Source of the DNA: Bacteroidota bacterium
Lineage (GTDB): Bacteria; Bacteroidota; Bacteroidia; Flavobacteriales; Flavobacteriaceae
Length of the DNA stretch: 64,000 bases
NCBI GenBank assembly: GCA_027592025.1
Contig: JAQCIQ010000008.1
Location: forward strand, 18,481 to 82,480
Direction: 5' to 3'
Part shown: one piece after another, positions 46,230 through 55,399 of the stretch
Layout: each line of letters starts with the position of its first letter
Position numbering within the stretch: position 1 is the stretch's first letter
The notes under the pieces: model-generated
The model's database searches: none
The model's input: only the letters and a program-made list of their open reading frames with translations
Told to the model about the DNA's origin: nothing
Translations under genes and position numbers: made by a program

Positions 46230-47234
46230 ATGTCACAACACTCCTTACTAAAAATAGGCATTTCCATTGGAGACCTTAACGGTATTGGAAGTGAGGTGGT
46301 TTTAAGAAGCTTGGACCGTTTGAAATTGTTTGATTTTGTACCCATCATATATGCTAATTTTGAATTGATTGCTGAGCTTCAAGAAACCTTTGGAACTCAT
46401 TTGAATATTGATAAATGGGACGTCCAGTCAACCTTAGAGAAACAAACCGTTTATGTAATTGACGTTTGGCCAGAGCAAGTTCACATCGTCTATGGCGCTA
46501 TTGACTCAAGAATTGGACATTACGCGTTCAAATCCCTAAGCGCTGGAACCCATGCCCTAAAACATGGCGAGGTCGATGTGTTGTTAACCGCCCCAATACA
46601 CAAAGCCAGCATCATGTCAAAAGAGTTCCCATTCCCAGGACACACAAACTACCTGAGTCGGGAACTGAATGGAACAAGCTTGATGCTGCTGGTATCGGAC
46701 AACCTAAGAGTTGGATTGCTCACCGATCATGTTCCATTAGACCAAATCACTTCGGTCATCTCCGAGAAACTGATTTTCGAAAAAGCACGGACGATGAAAC
46801 ATTCACTGCAACAAGATTTTGGTATTGAACATCCGAAGATAGCATTGCTGGGCGTCGATCCTCATGCGGGAGATGAGGGAGCAATAGGCACTATTGATAA
46901 AGACCTATTGTCGCCTTGCGTTGTCAAACTTCAGTCCTTGGGCATACATATTGAAGGTCCATTTGCAGCCGATGGGTTTTTCGGTTCGGGGTTATACAAA
47001 GATTTTGACGGTATTTTGGCCAGTTATCACGACCAAGGTTTGGTCCCTTTTAAACTACTGTCCTTTGGAAATGGGGTCAATTTCACCGCCGGCCTTAACA
47101 AAGTTAGGGTGTCTCCCGATCACGGAACTGCATTTGACATTGCGGGACAAGGAACTGCATCAATTTCGTCCTGCCTTAAAGCGTTTGAAGTTGGGGTTTC
47201 TATTTTCAACAATCGCCAGCAGATAATAGCCTAA
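46230..47234 (+). CDS. pdxA: 4-hydroxythreonine-4-phosphate dehydrogenase
   Basis: PdxA oxidises 4-hydroxythreonine 4-phosphate in pyridoxal-phosphate synthesis. Typical segments are GISIGDLNGIGSEV, LLTAPIHKASI, PFPGHTNYLSREL (metal His), GLLTDHVPL and ASYHDQGLVPFK (metal His). I use the ATG at 46230 (MSQHSLLKIG); the frame also allows GTG at 46194. The length is 334 residues. A TAGTTTTG sequence lies at 46187-46194, which would make the earlier GTG unlikely. Confidence 0.93.
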   Translation: MSQHSLLKIGISIGDLNGIGSEVVLRSLDRLKLFDFVPIIYANFELIAELQETFGTHLNIDKWDVQSTLEKQTVYVIDVWPEQVHIVYGAIDSRIGHYAFKSLSAGTHALKHGEVDVLLTAPIHKASIMSKEFPFPGHTNYLSRELNGTSLMLLVSDNLRVGLLTDHVPLDQITSVISEKLIFEKARTMKHSLQQDFGIEHPKIALLGVDPHAGDEGAIGTIDKDLLSPCVVKLQSLGIHIEGPFAADGFFGSGLYKDFDGILASYHDQGLVPFKLLSFGNGVNFTAGLNKVRVSPDHGTAFDIAGQGTASISSCLKAFEVGVSIFNNRQQIIA

Positions 47235-47240
47235 GCACTT

Positions 47241-47660
47241 TTATGCTGAAGACTTAGAAGACTGGAAGACGCAGCTATAGGTCAAAGTACAGTAAAACTT
47301 CAGTAAAGACTCGTAGATTTCTAGCTGTAATGTCGGTTTAGGTACTGGAACATAGTCCAAATTCGCTTTGAGTTCTTGAATAACTTTTGTCGCAATAGTA
47401 TAAGGGCTAGTCTTTAAAACATCTCCCAACTTAATGATGTCAAGAATAATGGCTTTTCTGAAACACTCGAACCAATGTTTTGCGTCAAGTTTTTGAAATA
47501 AAAGTTGTTTCAGCTTCTTCTGCCGGCCATTGTCCCCAGTTGAAAGTTCCTCCTTACGAAAAGAACAAGTTCCTTTGAACTGATCCTTTAGATAGGCAAT
47601 TTCAATAGTGAATTGGTCTGTTAAGAATTCATTGGTCATTGATGTTAATCCAATCGGCAT
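47241..47660 (-). CDS. Hypothetical protein, no family recognised
   Basis: This 139-residue frame (or 132 from the ATG at 47639, MTNEFLTDQF) encodes a basic, mostly helical, soluble protein with LKQLLFQKLDAKHWFECFRKAIILDIIKLGDVLKTSPYTIATKVIQ. There is no signal peptide. It has four cysteines without a metal-type spacing. It fills the whole space between convergent pdxA (six bases) and divergent tdk, so it is probably a real gene. Codon use looks like its neighbours. Confidence 0.6.
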   Translation of the reverse strand: MPIGLTSMTNEFLTDQFTIEIAYLKDQFKGTCSFRKEELSTGDNGRQKKLKQLLFQKLDAKHWFECFRKAIILDIIKLGDVLKTSPYTIATKVIQELKANLDYVPVPKPTLQLEIYESLLKFYCTLTYSCVFQSSKSSA

Positions 47661-47711
47661 TTTTGTAATTTTACCAAGGTCCTATCCGTGGACCCTTGGA
47701 TATTGTGTCAT

Positions 47712-48356
47712 ATGTTTTTAGAAAGTACCGGAAGTCAGGAAAATAAATTTGGTTGGATAGAAGTCATCTGTGGCTCAATGTTCTCAGGAAAAACCGAAGA
47801 GTTAATTCGAAGATTAAAGCGAGCGCAGTTTGCCAAGCAAAGGGTGGAAATATTTAAACCCTCGCTAGACGTGAGATACAATCAAAACAAGGTGGTTTCT
47901 CACGATGCCAACGAAATCATGTCCACTCCTGTCCCTGCTGCTGCCAACATTCCTATTTTGGCCGATGGCTGTGAAGTGGTCGGCATCGATGAAGCACAAT
48001 TTTTTGATGATGAAATTGTAAGAGTATGCAACGATTTAGCCAACAAAGGCGTTCGTGTCATTGTTGCTGGTCTTGATATGGATTTTAAAGGAAATCCTTT
48101 TGGTCCAATGCCCCACCTGATGGCCACGGCAGAATATGTCACCAAGGTGCACGCCATCTGTACCCGAACTGGCAATCTGGCTCAGTACAGCTACAGAAAG
48201 TCTTCCAATGACGACATTGTCCTTCTTGGAGAAGTGGACGAATATGAGCCCTTGTGTCGGGCGGCTTTTTACAAAGCCATGAACCTAGACAAAAAACAAG
48301 GAGGGAAAAAGGCCGTTTCTCATGTTATTGAAACCGATGCTCCAGCCGATGAATAA
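47712..48356 (+). CDS. tdk: Thymidine kinase
   Basis: Tdk phosphorylates thymidine in nucleoside salvage. The N-terminus MFLESTGSQENKFGWIEVICG leads into the P-loop GSMFSGKTEEL, then VVGIDEAQFFDDE and GLDMDFKGNPFGPMPHLMATAEYVTKVHA. The zinc-binding site seems reduced to Cys in HAICTRTGN. The length is 214 residues from the ATG at 47712; the frame could begin at 47688, but the later start matches relatives. The end overlaps alr by eight bases. Confidence 0.95.
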   Translation: MFLESTGSQENKFGWIEVICGSMFSGKTEELIRRLKRAQFAKQRVEIFKPSLDVRYNQNKVVSHDANEIMSTPVPAAANIPILADGCEVVGIDEAQFFDDEIVRVCNDLANKGVRVIVAGLDMDFKGNPFGPMPHLMATAEYVTKVHAICTRTGNLAQYSYRKSSNDDIVLLGEVDEYEPLCRAAFYKAMNLDKKQGGKKAVSHVIETDAPADE

Positions 48357-49455
48357 GCAATTTCCAACTTTCCTTGAGATTGACCTCAGTGCGCTCGAAT
48401 CCAATTTTTTTCACTTGAAACAAAAGCTATCAGAAGGCACAAAATTTCTGGCAGTAATCAAAGCCTTTGCCTATGGCAGTGCAGCATCGGCAGTTGCTAA
48501 AAAATTAGAATCACTTGAGGTCGATTATTTTGCTGTGGCCTACACTCAAGAAGGAGTGGCACTGAGAACTGCGGGCATCAGAAAACCTATAATGGTCTTG
48601 CATCCTCAACCAACATGTTTAGACGATATTATCGACAGTTGCTTGGAACCGTGCTTGTACAATTTCGATATTCTGAACGCTTTTTTGATTGCGGCCAAAA
48701 ACAAACAACAACACCATTATCCCGTTCATGTCAAATTCAATACTGGACTCAATCGACTGGGTTTTCAACATGATCAGTGCCTGACTGTGGCAAACGTATT
48801 TGGAACGCAAGACCATTTAAGAGTTGCCTCCATTTTATCTCATTTGGCTGCAAGTGAGGACTTACAAGAAAAAGAATTTACGCTGAGTCAAATTGGGCTT
48901 TTTGAAAAAATTAATCAGGATTTTTGTGAAATACTAGGATATCAGCCTGTGCGTCATTTGTGCAACACCTCAGGTATTCTCAATTATCCCCACGCCCATT
49001 TTGAGATGGTCCGAAGCGGCATAGGGCTCTACGGATTTTCCAATGACCCCATTAATCACCCTGGATTAAAACCCATTGCGTCATTGAAAACACACATTTC
49101 CCAAATTCATTCTGTTGCCAAAGGCGATTCAGTAGGGTACAATCGCGGGTATGTATGCCCAGAAGACAAATCTGTTGCAGTGGTTCCAATTGGACATGCC
49201 GACGGCATTGGCAGGCAATACGGCAAGGGCAAAGGTCAAATGATTATCAACGAAAAGGCGGCTCCTATTATGGGTAACGTTTGCATGGACATGATCATGC
49301 TTGATGTAACGGGAATCGACTGCAAAGAAGGTGATACGGTCGAAGTATTTGGCCAAAGTCAAACAGCAGAAAAGCTTGCAGAAGGCGCAGGAACCATATC
49401 CTATGAATTGATTACTGGAATTTCGAGTAGAGTACCAAGAGTAATACTACACTAG
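48349..49455 (+). CDS. alr: Alanine racemase
   Basis: Alr converts L- to D-alanine for peptidoglycan. The PLP lysine is Lys38 in AVIKAFAYGS, where most bacteria have KANAYGHG. The second catalytic residue is Tyr in DSVGYNRGYV, and GNVCMDMIMLDVT is typical. I use the ATG at 48349 (MNKQFPTFLEIDL), which overlaps the tdk stop. The frame start at 48322 would place 27 extra bases inside tdk. The length is 368 residues. Confidence 0.93.
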   Translation: MNKQFPTFLEIDLSALESNFFHLKQKLSEGTKFLAVIKAFAYGSAASAVAKKLESLEVDYFAVAYTQEGVALRTAGIRKPIMVLHPQPTCLDDIIDSCLEPCLYNFDILNAFLIAAKNKQQHHYPVHVKFNTGLNRLGFQHDQCLTVANVFGTQDHLRVASILSHLAASEDLQEKEFTLSQIGLFEKINQDFCEILGYQPVRHLCNTSGILNYPHAHFEMVRSGIGLYGFSNDPINHPGLKPIASLKTHISQIHSVAKGDSVGYNRGYVCPEDKSVAVVPIGHADGIGRQYGKGKGQMIINEKAAPIMGNVCMDMIMLDVTGIDCKEGDTVEVFGQSQTAEKLAEGAGTISYELITGISSRVPRVILH

Positions 49456-49457
49456 TT

Positions 49458-49492
49458 TTTGTTTAGGGTGTCATTTGTTTGAACTAATTTTG
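49458..49492 (+). promoter_or_regulatory. Candidate promoter of asd
   Basis: TTTG at 49458-49461 and TAATTTTG at 49485-49492 fit the Bacteroidota consensus, with a rather long spacer of 23 bases. The -7 box ends 19 bases before the asd ATG. Confidence 0.42.
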
Positions 49493-49511
49493 AATTTTAT
49501 ATCAATATACT

Positions 49512-50540
49512 ATGACAATTGCAATTATTGGAGCGACTGGGTTAGTGGGTCAGACCATGCTAAAAGTTTTGGAAGAACGCAATCTTCCCTTTACAAATCT
49601 TCTGGTCGCAGCTTCTGATCAAAGCAAGGGAAATACAGTCGCTTATAACGGTGTCACTTTGACATTAGTCTCGGTTCAAAGCGCTCTAAACGCCAAGCCT
49701 GATATCGCGCTTTTCTCGATCGGCGCTGAGCTTTCTGAATTTTGGGCTCCTCAATTTGCCAGTGTAGGCACAACGGTTATCGACAATTCTTCGGCATGGA
49801 GAATGCATGACAACATCAAACTCGTTGTGCCCGAAATCAACGCTAAAACTCTGACTCCAGAAGACAAAATCATCGCCAATCCCAATTGCTCTGCCATACA
49901 ACTTGTCATTGCGTTGCACGACCTCCATCGACATTTTGGTCTCGACAGGTTGGTCATTTCGACCTACCAGTCGGTTTCTGGAAGCGGTCAAAGCGGTATT
50001 GATCAGCTCAAAAATGAACAAAGTGGCATTGCCGGTGAGAAATTCTATCCTCACACGATTCACGAAAATGCCTTGCCGCAATGCGACGATTTTAGTGATG
50101 ACGGCTATACCAAAGAAGAGTGGAAATTGATCAACGAAACCAAAAAGATCCTCAACGACAATAAGATAGGCGTTACAGCAACAGCCGTAAGAGTTCCTGT
50201 AATTGGAGGCCATTCCGAATCGGTAAATATTACCTTATCGAAACCTGCACAACTTGAAGAAGTGGCTCATATCCTCAAAAATACCGCTGGAGTGGTTTTT
50301 CTGGAAGACAGTTATCCAATGCCTTTAAATGCTTACGGCTCCGATCATGTTTTTGTTGGACGCTTGCGACAAGACCATTCGCATGAGAGGAGTTTTAACC
50401 TTTGGATTGTAAGCGATAATCTCCGTAAAGGAGCTGCTACCAATGCCGTTCAAATTGCGGAGTACTTAATCGCCAATAAGATTAATTCTAAGGCTCTGTC
50501 ATCAGCTTTGACAACTGATGGCCAACCAAACTCCCTATAG
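49512..50540 (+). CDS. asd: Aspartate-semialdehyde dehydrogenase
   Basis: Asd reduces aspartyl phosphate on the route to lysine, threonine and methionine. The Rossmann motif IIGATGLVGQTML is at residues 5-17, the catalytic Cys126 is in IANPNCSAIQ, and the His-bearing segment RVPVIGGHSES is present. The length of 342 residues is normal. The last 53 bases overlap the end of the convergent FAD oxidoreductase gene. Confidence 0.95.
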   Translation: MTIAIIGATGLVGQTMLKVLEERNLPFTNLLVAASDQSKGNTVAYNGVTLTLVSVQSALNAKPDIALFSIGAELSEFWAPQFASVGTTVIDNSSAWRMHDNIKLVVPEINAKTLTPEDKIIANPNCSAIQLVIALHDLHRHFGLDRLVISTYQSVSGSGQSGIDQLKNEQSGIAGEKFYPHTIHENALPQCDDFSDDGYTKEEWKLINETKKILNDNKIGVTATAVRVPVIGGHSESVNITLSKPAQLEEVAHILKNTAGVVFLEDSYPMPLNAYGSDHVFVGRLRQDHSHERSFNLWIVSDNLRKGAATNAVQIAEYLIANKINSKALSSALTTDGQPNSL

Positions 50541-51612
50541 CCACACCCATTCCTCCCATGCGTATGCCACAATATACATTGGGCTGAAGCTCTTTGACAA
50601 TGGGTTTCTTTTGACTTCCTATGCCTAAGATGCCACTCCATCTGTGCTCAATCTCAAAAGACACGTTGGGCAAAATATGGTTACGCAGTAGTCCTTCCAA
50701 ATGAGTTTGGATTTCAGGCGTTTGATTCATATCAAACGTTGTTTCTCCAGTCATGTCCAGATGCCTTCCTCCTCCCAACAAAATTCTATTCCCGACATTT
50801 CTGAAATAATAATAACCTTGATCTAAGTGATAACTGCCTTGAATCTGAAGTCCAGTGATTGGGGTAGTCATTAAAACTTGATTTCTTGCTGGTTGAACAT
50901 CTTCTTCAAGCAATTCTGAAGCAAATCCATTCGTGCAAATGGCCAAACGTTTGCACTTGACTTCAAGCCCATCTAAATCAATCACAACTCCTTCGAATGT
51001 CGAAGAAAAATGGGTGACCTTAAGGCCGTTCAAAATCAAAATACCAAGTGAATGAGCCTTGCTGAGCAATGCTTGAATCATATCACCCGCATTGAGCTGT
51101 CCCTCAAACCGATTGAAAATGGTATGTTCATAAAACCCTGAAAAAGAACTGTTAGTGGCTTTAATCTGAAAAACTGGTCCATCAAAAATTGAGGATAATT
51201 TATGGTTGAGTTCCGGAATAGCATCAAAGCAGGTTTGAACAGAAGACGCGTCTTCTGTTCTAAAAACCTCGTAACCCCCAAGAGCTTCGTAGCCAAAAGA
51301 TTGACCGTCCAATTCTTGACGGAGCAGTCGGAGGCCTTCCCAACGGGCCTCGACAAGGTCAAGGACTTCGGTCTCCGTGTGTCTTTCTAAGTCGGAAAGA
51401 AGTTCGCTCACACTGCCAAAACATGCAAAGCCAGCATTTTTGGTGCTTGCGCCATGAGGAAGGGTCCCTCGTTCCAGTACAAGTATTTTGGCGTTTGGTT
51501 GAGATTTTTTGAGCTGTATGGCCGTTTGAAGGCCTACTATCCCACTGCCAACGATAGCAAAGTCAATATCATTGAACCAAGTTTGACGATCCCAATACGA
51601 CAAATGTTTCAT
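50488..51612 (-). CDS. FAD-dependent oxidoreductase (DAO family)
   Basis: This 374-residue flavoprotein has the ADP-binding motif DFAIVGSGIVGLQTAI (residues 18-33), LVLERG, and the C-terminal FAD segment IRMGGMGVAIGSLVGHQLS. It belongs to the D-amino-acid/glycine oxidase fold, and the substrate (an amine or amino acid) is unknown. I use the ATG at 51612 (MKHLSYWD). The longer frame from 51654 runs into the accC end. The last 53 bases overlap asd tail to tail. Confidence 0.82.
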   Translation of the reverse strand: MKHLSYWDRQTWFNDIDFAIVGSGIVGLQTAIQLKKSQPNAKILVLERGTLPHGASTKNAGFACFGSVSELLSDLERHTETEVLDLVEARWEGLRLLRQELDGQSFGYEALGGYEVFRTEDASSVQTCFDAIPELNHKLSSIFDGPVFQIKATNSSFSGFYEHTIFNRFEGQLNAGDMIQALLSKAHSLGILILNGLKVTHFSSTFEGVVIDLDGLEVKCKRLAICTNGFASELLEEDVQPARNQVLMTTPITGLQIQGSYHLDQGYYYFRNVGNRILLGGGRHLDMTGETTFDMNQTPEIQTHLEGLLRNHILPNVSFEIEHRWSGILGIGSQKKPIVKELQPNVYCGIRMGGMGVAIGSLVGHQLSKLMTEP

Positions 51613-51625
51613 AGAATGGGTTTGC

Positions 51626-52978
51626 CTATTCCTCTTCTGGAACGCCCATCTCAAAAGATTCCATGAACTTGGTTGTGTATTCCCCTTTCAAATAATCAGG
51701 GTGATCCATCAAAGCCCGGTGGAAAGGAATAGTAGTTTTCACTCCTTCGATGACAAATTCATCCAAGGCGCGTTTCATTTTATTGATAGCTTCTTCTCGG
51801 GTCTGAGCTGTAGTGATTAGCTTGGCGATCATCGAGTCGTAATTGGGAGGAATCGTATAACCAGCATATACATGCGTGTCTAATCGAACCCCATGCCCAC
51901 CTGGAGCATGAAGCGTTGTTATTTTTCCTGGAGATGGTCGAAAGCCGTTAAACGGATCCTCTGCATTGATTCGACATTCAATGGAGTGCAAATTGGGTAA
52001 ATAATTTTTCCCAGAAATAGGCACACCAGCAGCAACTAAAATTTGTTCTCTAATCAAATCAAAATCGATGACTTGCTCGGTAATGGGATGTTCTACCTGA
52101 ATTCTGGTATTCATCTCCATGAAAAAGAAATTGCGGTGTTTGTCTACCAAAAACTCAACAGTTCCTGCTCCTTCATATTTGATGAATTGTGCCGCTTTAA
52201 CAGCTGCCTCACCCATTTTACTTCTCAACTCATCTGTCATGAAGGGCGATGGCACTTCTTCGGTCAATTTTTGATGGCGTCTTTGGATGGAGCAATCGCG
52301 TTCCGACAAATGACAGGCTTTCCCTGAAGAATCTCCCACAATTTGAATTTCGATGTGACGTGGCTCTTCAATGAGTTTTTCCATGTACATGTCGTCATTC
52401 CCAAAAGCTGCTTTTGATTCTTGTCTTGCGCCTTCCCAAGCTGGCAACAATTCTTCTTCTGACCACACTGCTCGCATACCACGACCCCCACCACCAGCGG
52501 TTGCCTTTAGCATGACAGGGTAGCCTACGATTTTTGCAGTTTTCTTGCAGTCGTTAAAATCCTTTAAAATCCCTTCACTACCCGGTACACAAGGAACGCC
52601 GGCAGCTTTCATGGTTTCTTTGGCTGTTGCCTTATCCCCCATTTTGCTAATCATCTCTGGAGAGGCTCCAATGAATTTGATCCCATGATCTGAACAAATC
52701 TTGGAAAACTTAGCGTTTTCTGACAAAAAACCATAGCCTGGGTGTATTGCATCCGCATTAGTAATCTCGGCCGCGGCAATGATATGAGGAATTTTTAAAT
52801 AGGATTCTGAACTCGATGGGGGGCCAATACAAACTGCCTCATCAGCAAATTTAACGTGGAGACTGTCAGCATCAGCTGTAGAATAGACCGCCACTGTTTG
52901 AATTCCCATTTCCTTGCAGGTACGAATGATTCGCAATGCAATTTCTCCTCTATTTGCAATAAGTATTTTTTTGAACAT
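51626..52978 (-). CDS. accC: Biotin carboxylase subunit of acetyl-CoA carboxylase
   Basis: AccC carboxylates biotin on AccB with ATP and bicarbonate, the first step of fatty-acid synthesis. Present are [24 protein letters not shown], the ATP-grasp loop [14 protein letters not shown] and [14 protein letters not shown]. The length of 450 residues is normal. It lies 16 bases after accB in fabH-accB-accC. Confidence 0.97.
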   Translation of the reverse strand: MFKKILIANRGEIALRIIRTCKEMGIQTVAVYSTADADSLHVKFADEAVCIGPPSSSESYLKIPHIIAAAEITNADAIHPGYGFLSENAKFSKICSDHGIKFIGASPEMISKMGDKATAKETMKAAGVPCVPGSEGILKDFNDCKKTAKIVGYPVMLKATAGGGGRGMRAVWSEEELLPAWEGARQESKAAFGNDDMYMEKLIEEPRHIEIQIVGDSSGKACHLSERDCSIQRRHQKLTEEVPSPFMTDELRSKMGEAAVKAAQFIKYEGAGTVEFLVDKHRNFFFMEMNTRIQVEHPITEQVIDFDLIREQILVAAGVPISGKNYLPNLHSIECRINAEDPFNGFRPSPGKITTLHAPGGHGVRLDTHVYAGYTIPPNYDSMIAKLITTAQTREEAINKMKRALDEFVIEGVKTTIPFHRALMDHPDYLKGEYTTKFMESFEMGVPEEE

Positions 52979-52994
52979 AGCCTCTTAAGGTTGA

Positions 52995-53465
52995 TTAGGA
53001 GGGGTCAACCAAGAACAACGGCTGATCAAATTCCACTGGGGAAGCGTCGTCAAGTAAAATTTTTACGATTGTTCCGCTTACCTCAGATTCAATTTCGTTA
53101 AAAAGTTTCATTGCCTCGATGATGCAAAGGACGTCTCCTTCGGCGACACGACGACCAACTTCGGTAAAATTGGACTTGTCTGGTGAAGGCTTGAGATATG
53201 CTGTTCCTATCATTGGCGATTTTACGGTGACATATTTGCTCGAATCTGTTGGCTCGGCAGATGGAGATGAAGGCTTTTCGGCAACGGCTGGGACTGTTTG
53301 TGGTGCTGCAGCGGTTGGAGAAAGAGGAGCGTACTGCATTGTCGGCTGACCAGAATCAGAACCTGTTTTAACGCTGATTTTGTAATCAGGGGTTTCGAGT
53401 TTGACCTCACTAGCACCCGATTTAACGACAAATTTGATGAGATTTTGAATGTCTTTTAATTCCAT
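52995..53465 (-). CDS. accB: Biotin carboxyl carrier protein
   Basis: AccB carries biotin on Lys120 in CIIEAMKLFNEIE. The N-terminal helical region (LKDIQNLIKFVVKSGASEVKLE) and the central Ala/Pro-rich linker (about residues 45-75) are typical. I use the ATG at 53465 (MELKDIQNLI), 156 residues. The longer frame to 53489 would overlap fabH by eight bases. Confidence 0.96.
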   Translation of the reverse strand: MELKDIQNLIKFVVKSGASEVKLETPDYKISVKTGSDSGQPTMQYAPLSPTAAAPQTVPAVAEKPSSPSAEPTDSSKYVTVKSPMIGTAYLKPSPDKSNFTEVGRRVAEGDVLCIIEAMKLFNEIESEVSGTIVKILLDDASPVEFDQPLFLVDPS

Positions 53466-53481
53466 TATTGTAGTGTTAGTT

Positions 53482-54474
53482 TTACGCACTAGGGTTATAG
53501 GCCCATGTCAAATATAATGCTCCCCAGTTAAATCCGCCACCAAAAGCAGCAAAAATAATTTTATCGCCCTTTTTCAACTGAGATTCATAGTCATACAACA
53601 ACAGCGGAAGAGTGGCTGATGTGGTATTACCAAATTTATGGATGTTCATCATCACCTTGTCATCTTCCAATCCGATGCGACTGGCCGTTGCGTCGATAAT
53701 ACGTTTATTGGCCTGGTGAGGAGCAAGCCAGCTGATGTCTTCCTTGCTCAAATGGTTCCTTTCTAATATTTTTTCGGACACATCGGCCATGTTAGAAACT
53801 GCATGTTTGAATACGCTTTTACCGTCTTGAAAAACAAATTGTTCTTTGTTTGAGAGATGGGTTGGTTCAATTGGAAATGCAGATCCTCCGTATTTGACCA
53901 ACAAATATTCTCTACCTGAACCATCACTGCGCAAAAGCTCATCTTGAACACCATAGCCCTCCTCGTTGGATTCGAACAATACTGCGCCAGCACCATCGCC
54001 AAAAATGATACAGGTCGCCCTATCTTCATAATTGATCATGGAAGAATTTTTGTCTGCTCCGATAAGTAGTACCTTTTTGTAACGACCCGATTCGATGTAG
54101 CTCGAGGCGACAGACATGCCAAATAGAAAGCTAGAACATGCTGCATCCAAGTCAAAAGTGAAAGCGTTGACCGCTCCAATTTGAGCAGCGGTGTAGGCCG
54201 CTGTAGAGGCTGCTTGCATGTCGGGTGTAGCTGTTGCCACAATGACCAAGTCAATTTCGGCAGGGTCAAGATTGGATTTTTTTAAGAGGTCATTTGCCGC
54301 ATGAATAGCCATAAAAGAAGTGCCTAGACCTTCCCCTTTCAAAACTCGCCGCTCTTTGATACCCGTTCGAGACACAATCCATTCGTCGTTAGTCTCAACC
54401 ATTCCTTCAAGCATTTTGTTGGTAAGAACAAAATCCGGAACGTATCCGCCAACGGCTGTAATTGCTGCGTTCAA
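53482..54474 (-). CDS. fabH: 3-oxoacyl-ACP synthase III
   Basis: FabH starts fatty-acid chains from acetyl-CoA and malonyl-ACP. The catalytic Cys113 is in LDAACSSFLFGM, His in WLAPHQANKRI and Asn in HKFGNTTSATLPLLL. The length of 330 residues is near normal. The only usual start in frame is TTG at 54474 (reading MNAAITAVGGYVPD). An in-frame TAG lies five codons further upstream, followed by TTA AAC AAG AAG CTT, where relatives have an ATG-Asn-Lys opening. Confidence 0.92.
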   Translation of the reverse strand: MNAAITAVGGYVPDFVLTNKMLEGMVETNDEWIVSRTGIKERRVLKGEGLGTSFMAIHAANDLLKKSNLDPAEIDLVIVATATPDMQAASTAAYTAAQIGAVNAFTFDLDAACSSFLFGMSVASSYIESGRYKKVLLIGADKNSSMINYEDRATCIIFGDGAGAVLFESNEEGYGVQDELLRSDGSGREYLLVKYGGSAFPIEPTHLSNKEQFVFQDGKSVFKHAVSNMADVSEKILERNHLSKEDISWLAPHQANKRIIDATASRIGLEDDKVMMNIHKFGNTTSATLPLLLYDYESQLKKGDKIIFAAFGGGFNWGALYLTWAYNPSA

Positions 54475-54525
54475 AAGCTTCTTGTTTAACTACTTATAAA
54501 AACGCTCAAAGGCGCATGGTATAGT

Positions 54526-54723
54526 TTAGGCCTGAGCAGTTTCAGAATTGTCAATAAGCACTTGACCTCTGTGGTATAATTTACCTTCAAACCAATGAGC
54601 TCTGTGAAAAAGGTGAGCCTCGCCAGTGGTAGGGCAGGTTGCGATTTGAGGAGCGGTAGCCTTGTAGTGGGTACGGCGTTTATCGCGACGTGTTTTCGAT
54701 ATTTTGCGCTTTGGATGTGCCAT
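54526..54723 (-). CDS. rpmF: Ribosomal protein L32
   Basis: This 65-residue basic protein opens [19 protein letters not shown], the L32 signature. The four zinc-ligand cysteines of some L32 forms are not present; only one Cys ([10 protein letters not shown]) remains. It lies eight bases after the DUF177 gene and 51 bases before fabH, the widespread DUF177-rpmF-fabH order. Confidence 0.97.
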   Translation of the reverse strand: MAHPKRKISKTRRDKRRTHYKATAPQIATCPTTGEAHLFHRAHWFEGKLYHRGQVLIDNSETAQA

Positions 54724-54731
54724 TATTTCAA

Positions 54732-55271
54732 TTAATTATCCGTTAATAAGTTTTTTAATCCCTCCCAACGCGGATCTACCTCATCCTTGAGGTTTTGATT
54801 GCTGTTGCTTGGATTCAATTCTTCTAGTCTTTTGAGTATGTCCGAATTCAAAGTCCCGTCCTCAATGCCTGGATGCTCGCGTTTTGCTGGTATAGAAAGA
54901 ACAATAAGTTCAAAAATATACTGCGCTACATTCAGTTCAAAAGCCCCGTGAGGTAAAATTAATATGGATTCGTCGTCGTCGTTAAACTCCTCTCCAAATT
55001 TAACCACCAATTCGAATTGACCTTGAATTGGAAGGTCAAAAGGCTCATTTGTGACGTCGCAATCCACATTTACGGTACCAAAAACCTCAAAATTGAAGTC
55101 TAAAATAGTCGTCTTTTTGTCTAAAAACAACTTGGCTTTTAGGGATGCGCCATTAAATTCTGCATATTCAAATGCTTCAAAGAACGTGTTGTCAATGTCG
55201 TATTCAAACTCATGGAGGCCCGTTTTTAAACCAACAAACTGAATATCATATGGTTTAAAAGCTTTAACCAT
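54732..55271 (-). CDS. DUF177 (YceD-like) protein
   Basis: This 179-residue acidic protein belongs to the DUF177 family, linked to 23S rRNA accumulation in E. coli and plants. Cys in [16 protein letters not shown] marks the conserved core, and the last third is acidic. I use the ATG at 55271 ([14 protein letters not shown]). The longer frame to 55322 would run through the TATATTTG promoter element. Confidence 0.88.
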   Translation of the reverse strand: MVKAFKPYDIQFVGLKTGLHEFEYDIDNTFFEAFEYAEFNGASLKAKLFLDKKTTILDFNFEVFGTVNVDCDVTNEPFDLPIQGQFELVVKFGEEFNDDDESILILPHGAFELNVAQYIFELIVLSIPAKREHPGIEDGTLNSDILKRLEELNPSNSNQNLKDEVDPRWEGLKNLLTDN

Positions 55272-55290
55272 GAGCTGAGCATTGAGCGTG

Positions 55291-55298
55291 CAAATATA
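55291..55298 (-). promoter_or_regulatory. Promoter -7 element of the DUF177-rpmF-fabH-accB-accC operon
   Basis: The minus strand reads TATATTTG followed by C, a full match to TAnnTTTG, 19 bases before the DUF177 ATG. A run of T lies just upstream. No clear -33 element is visible. This would drive the whole minus-strand cluster. Confidence 0.45.
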
Positions 55299-55399
55299 AA
55301 AAAAAAATGTGCGCCGCCTCATAATAGCCTATCATTTCGCTGTTTTTGCATTGTGGGAATAGATAGTTTTTGATACCTTCGGTGAAAACTTGACACCAA

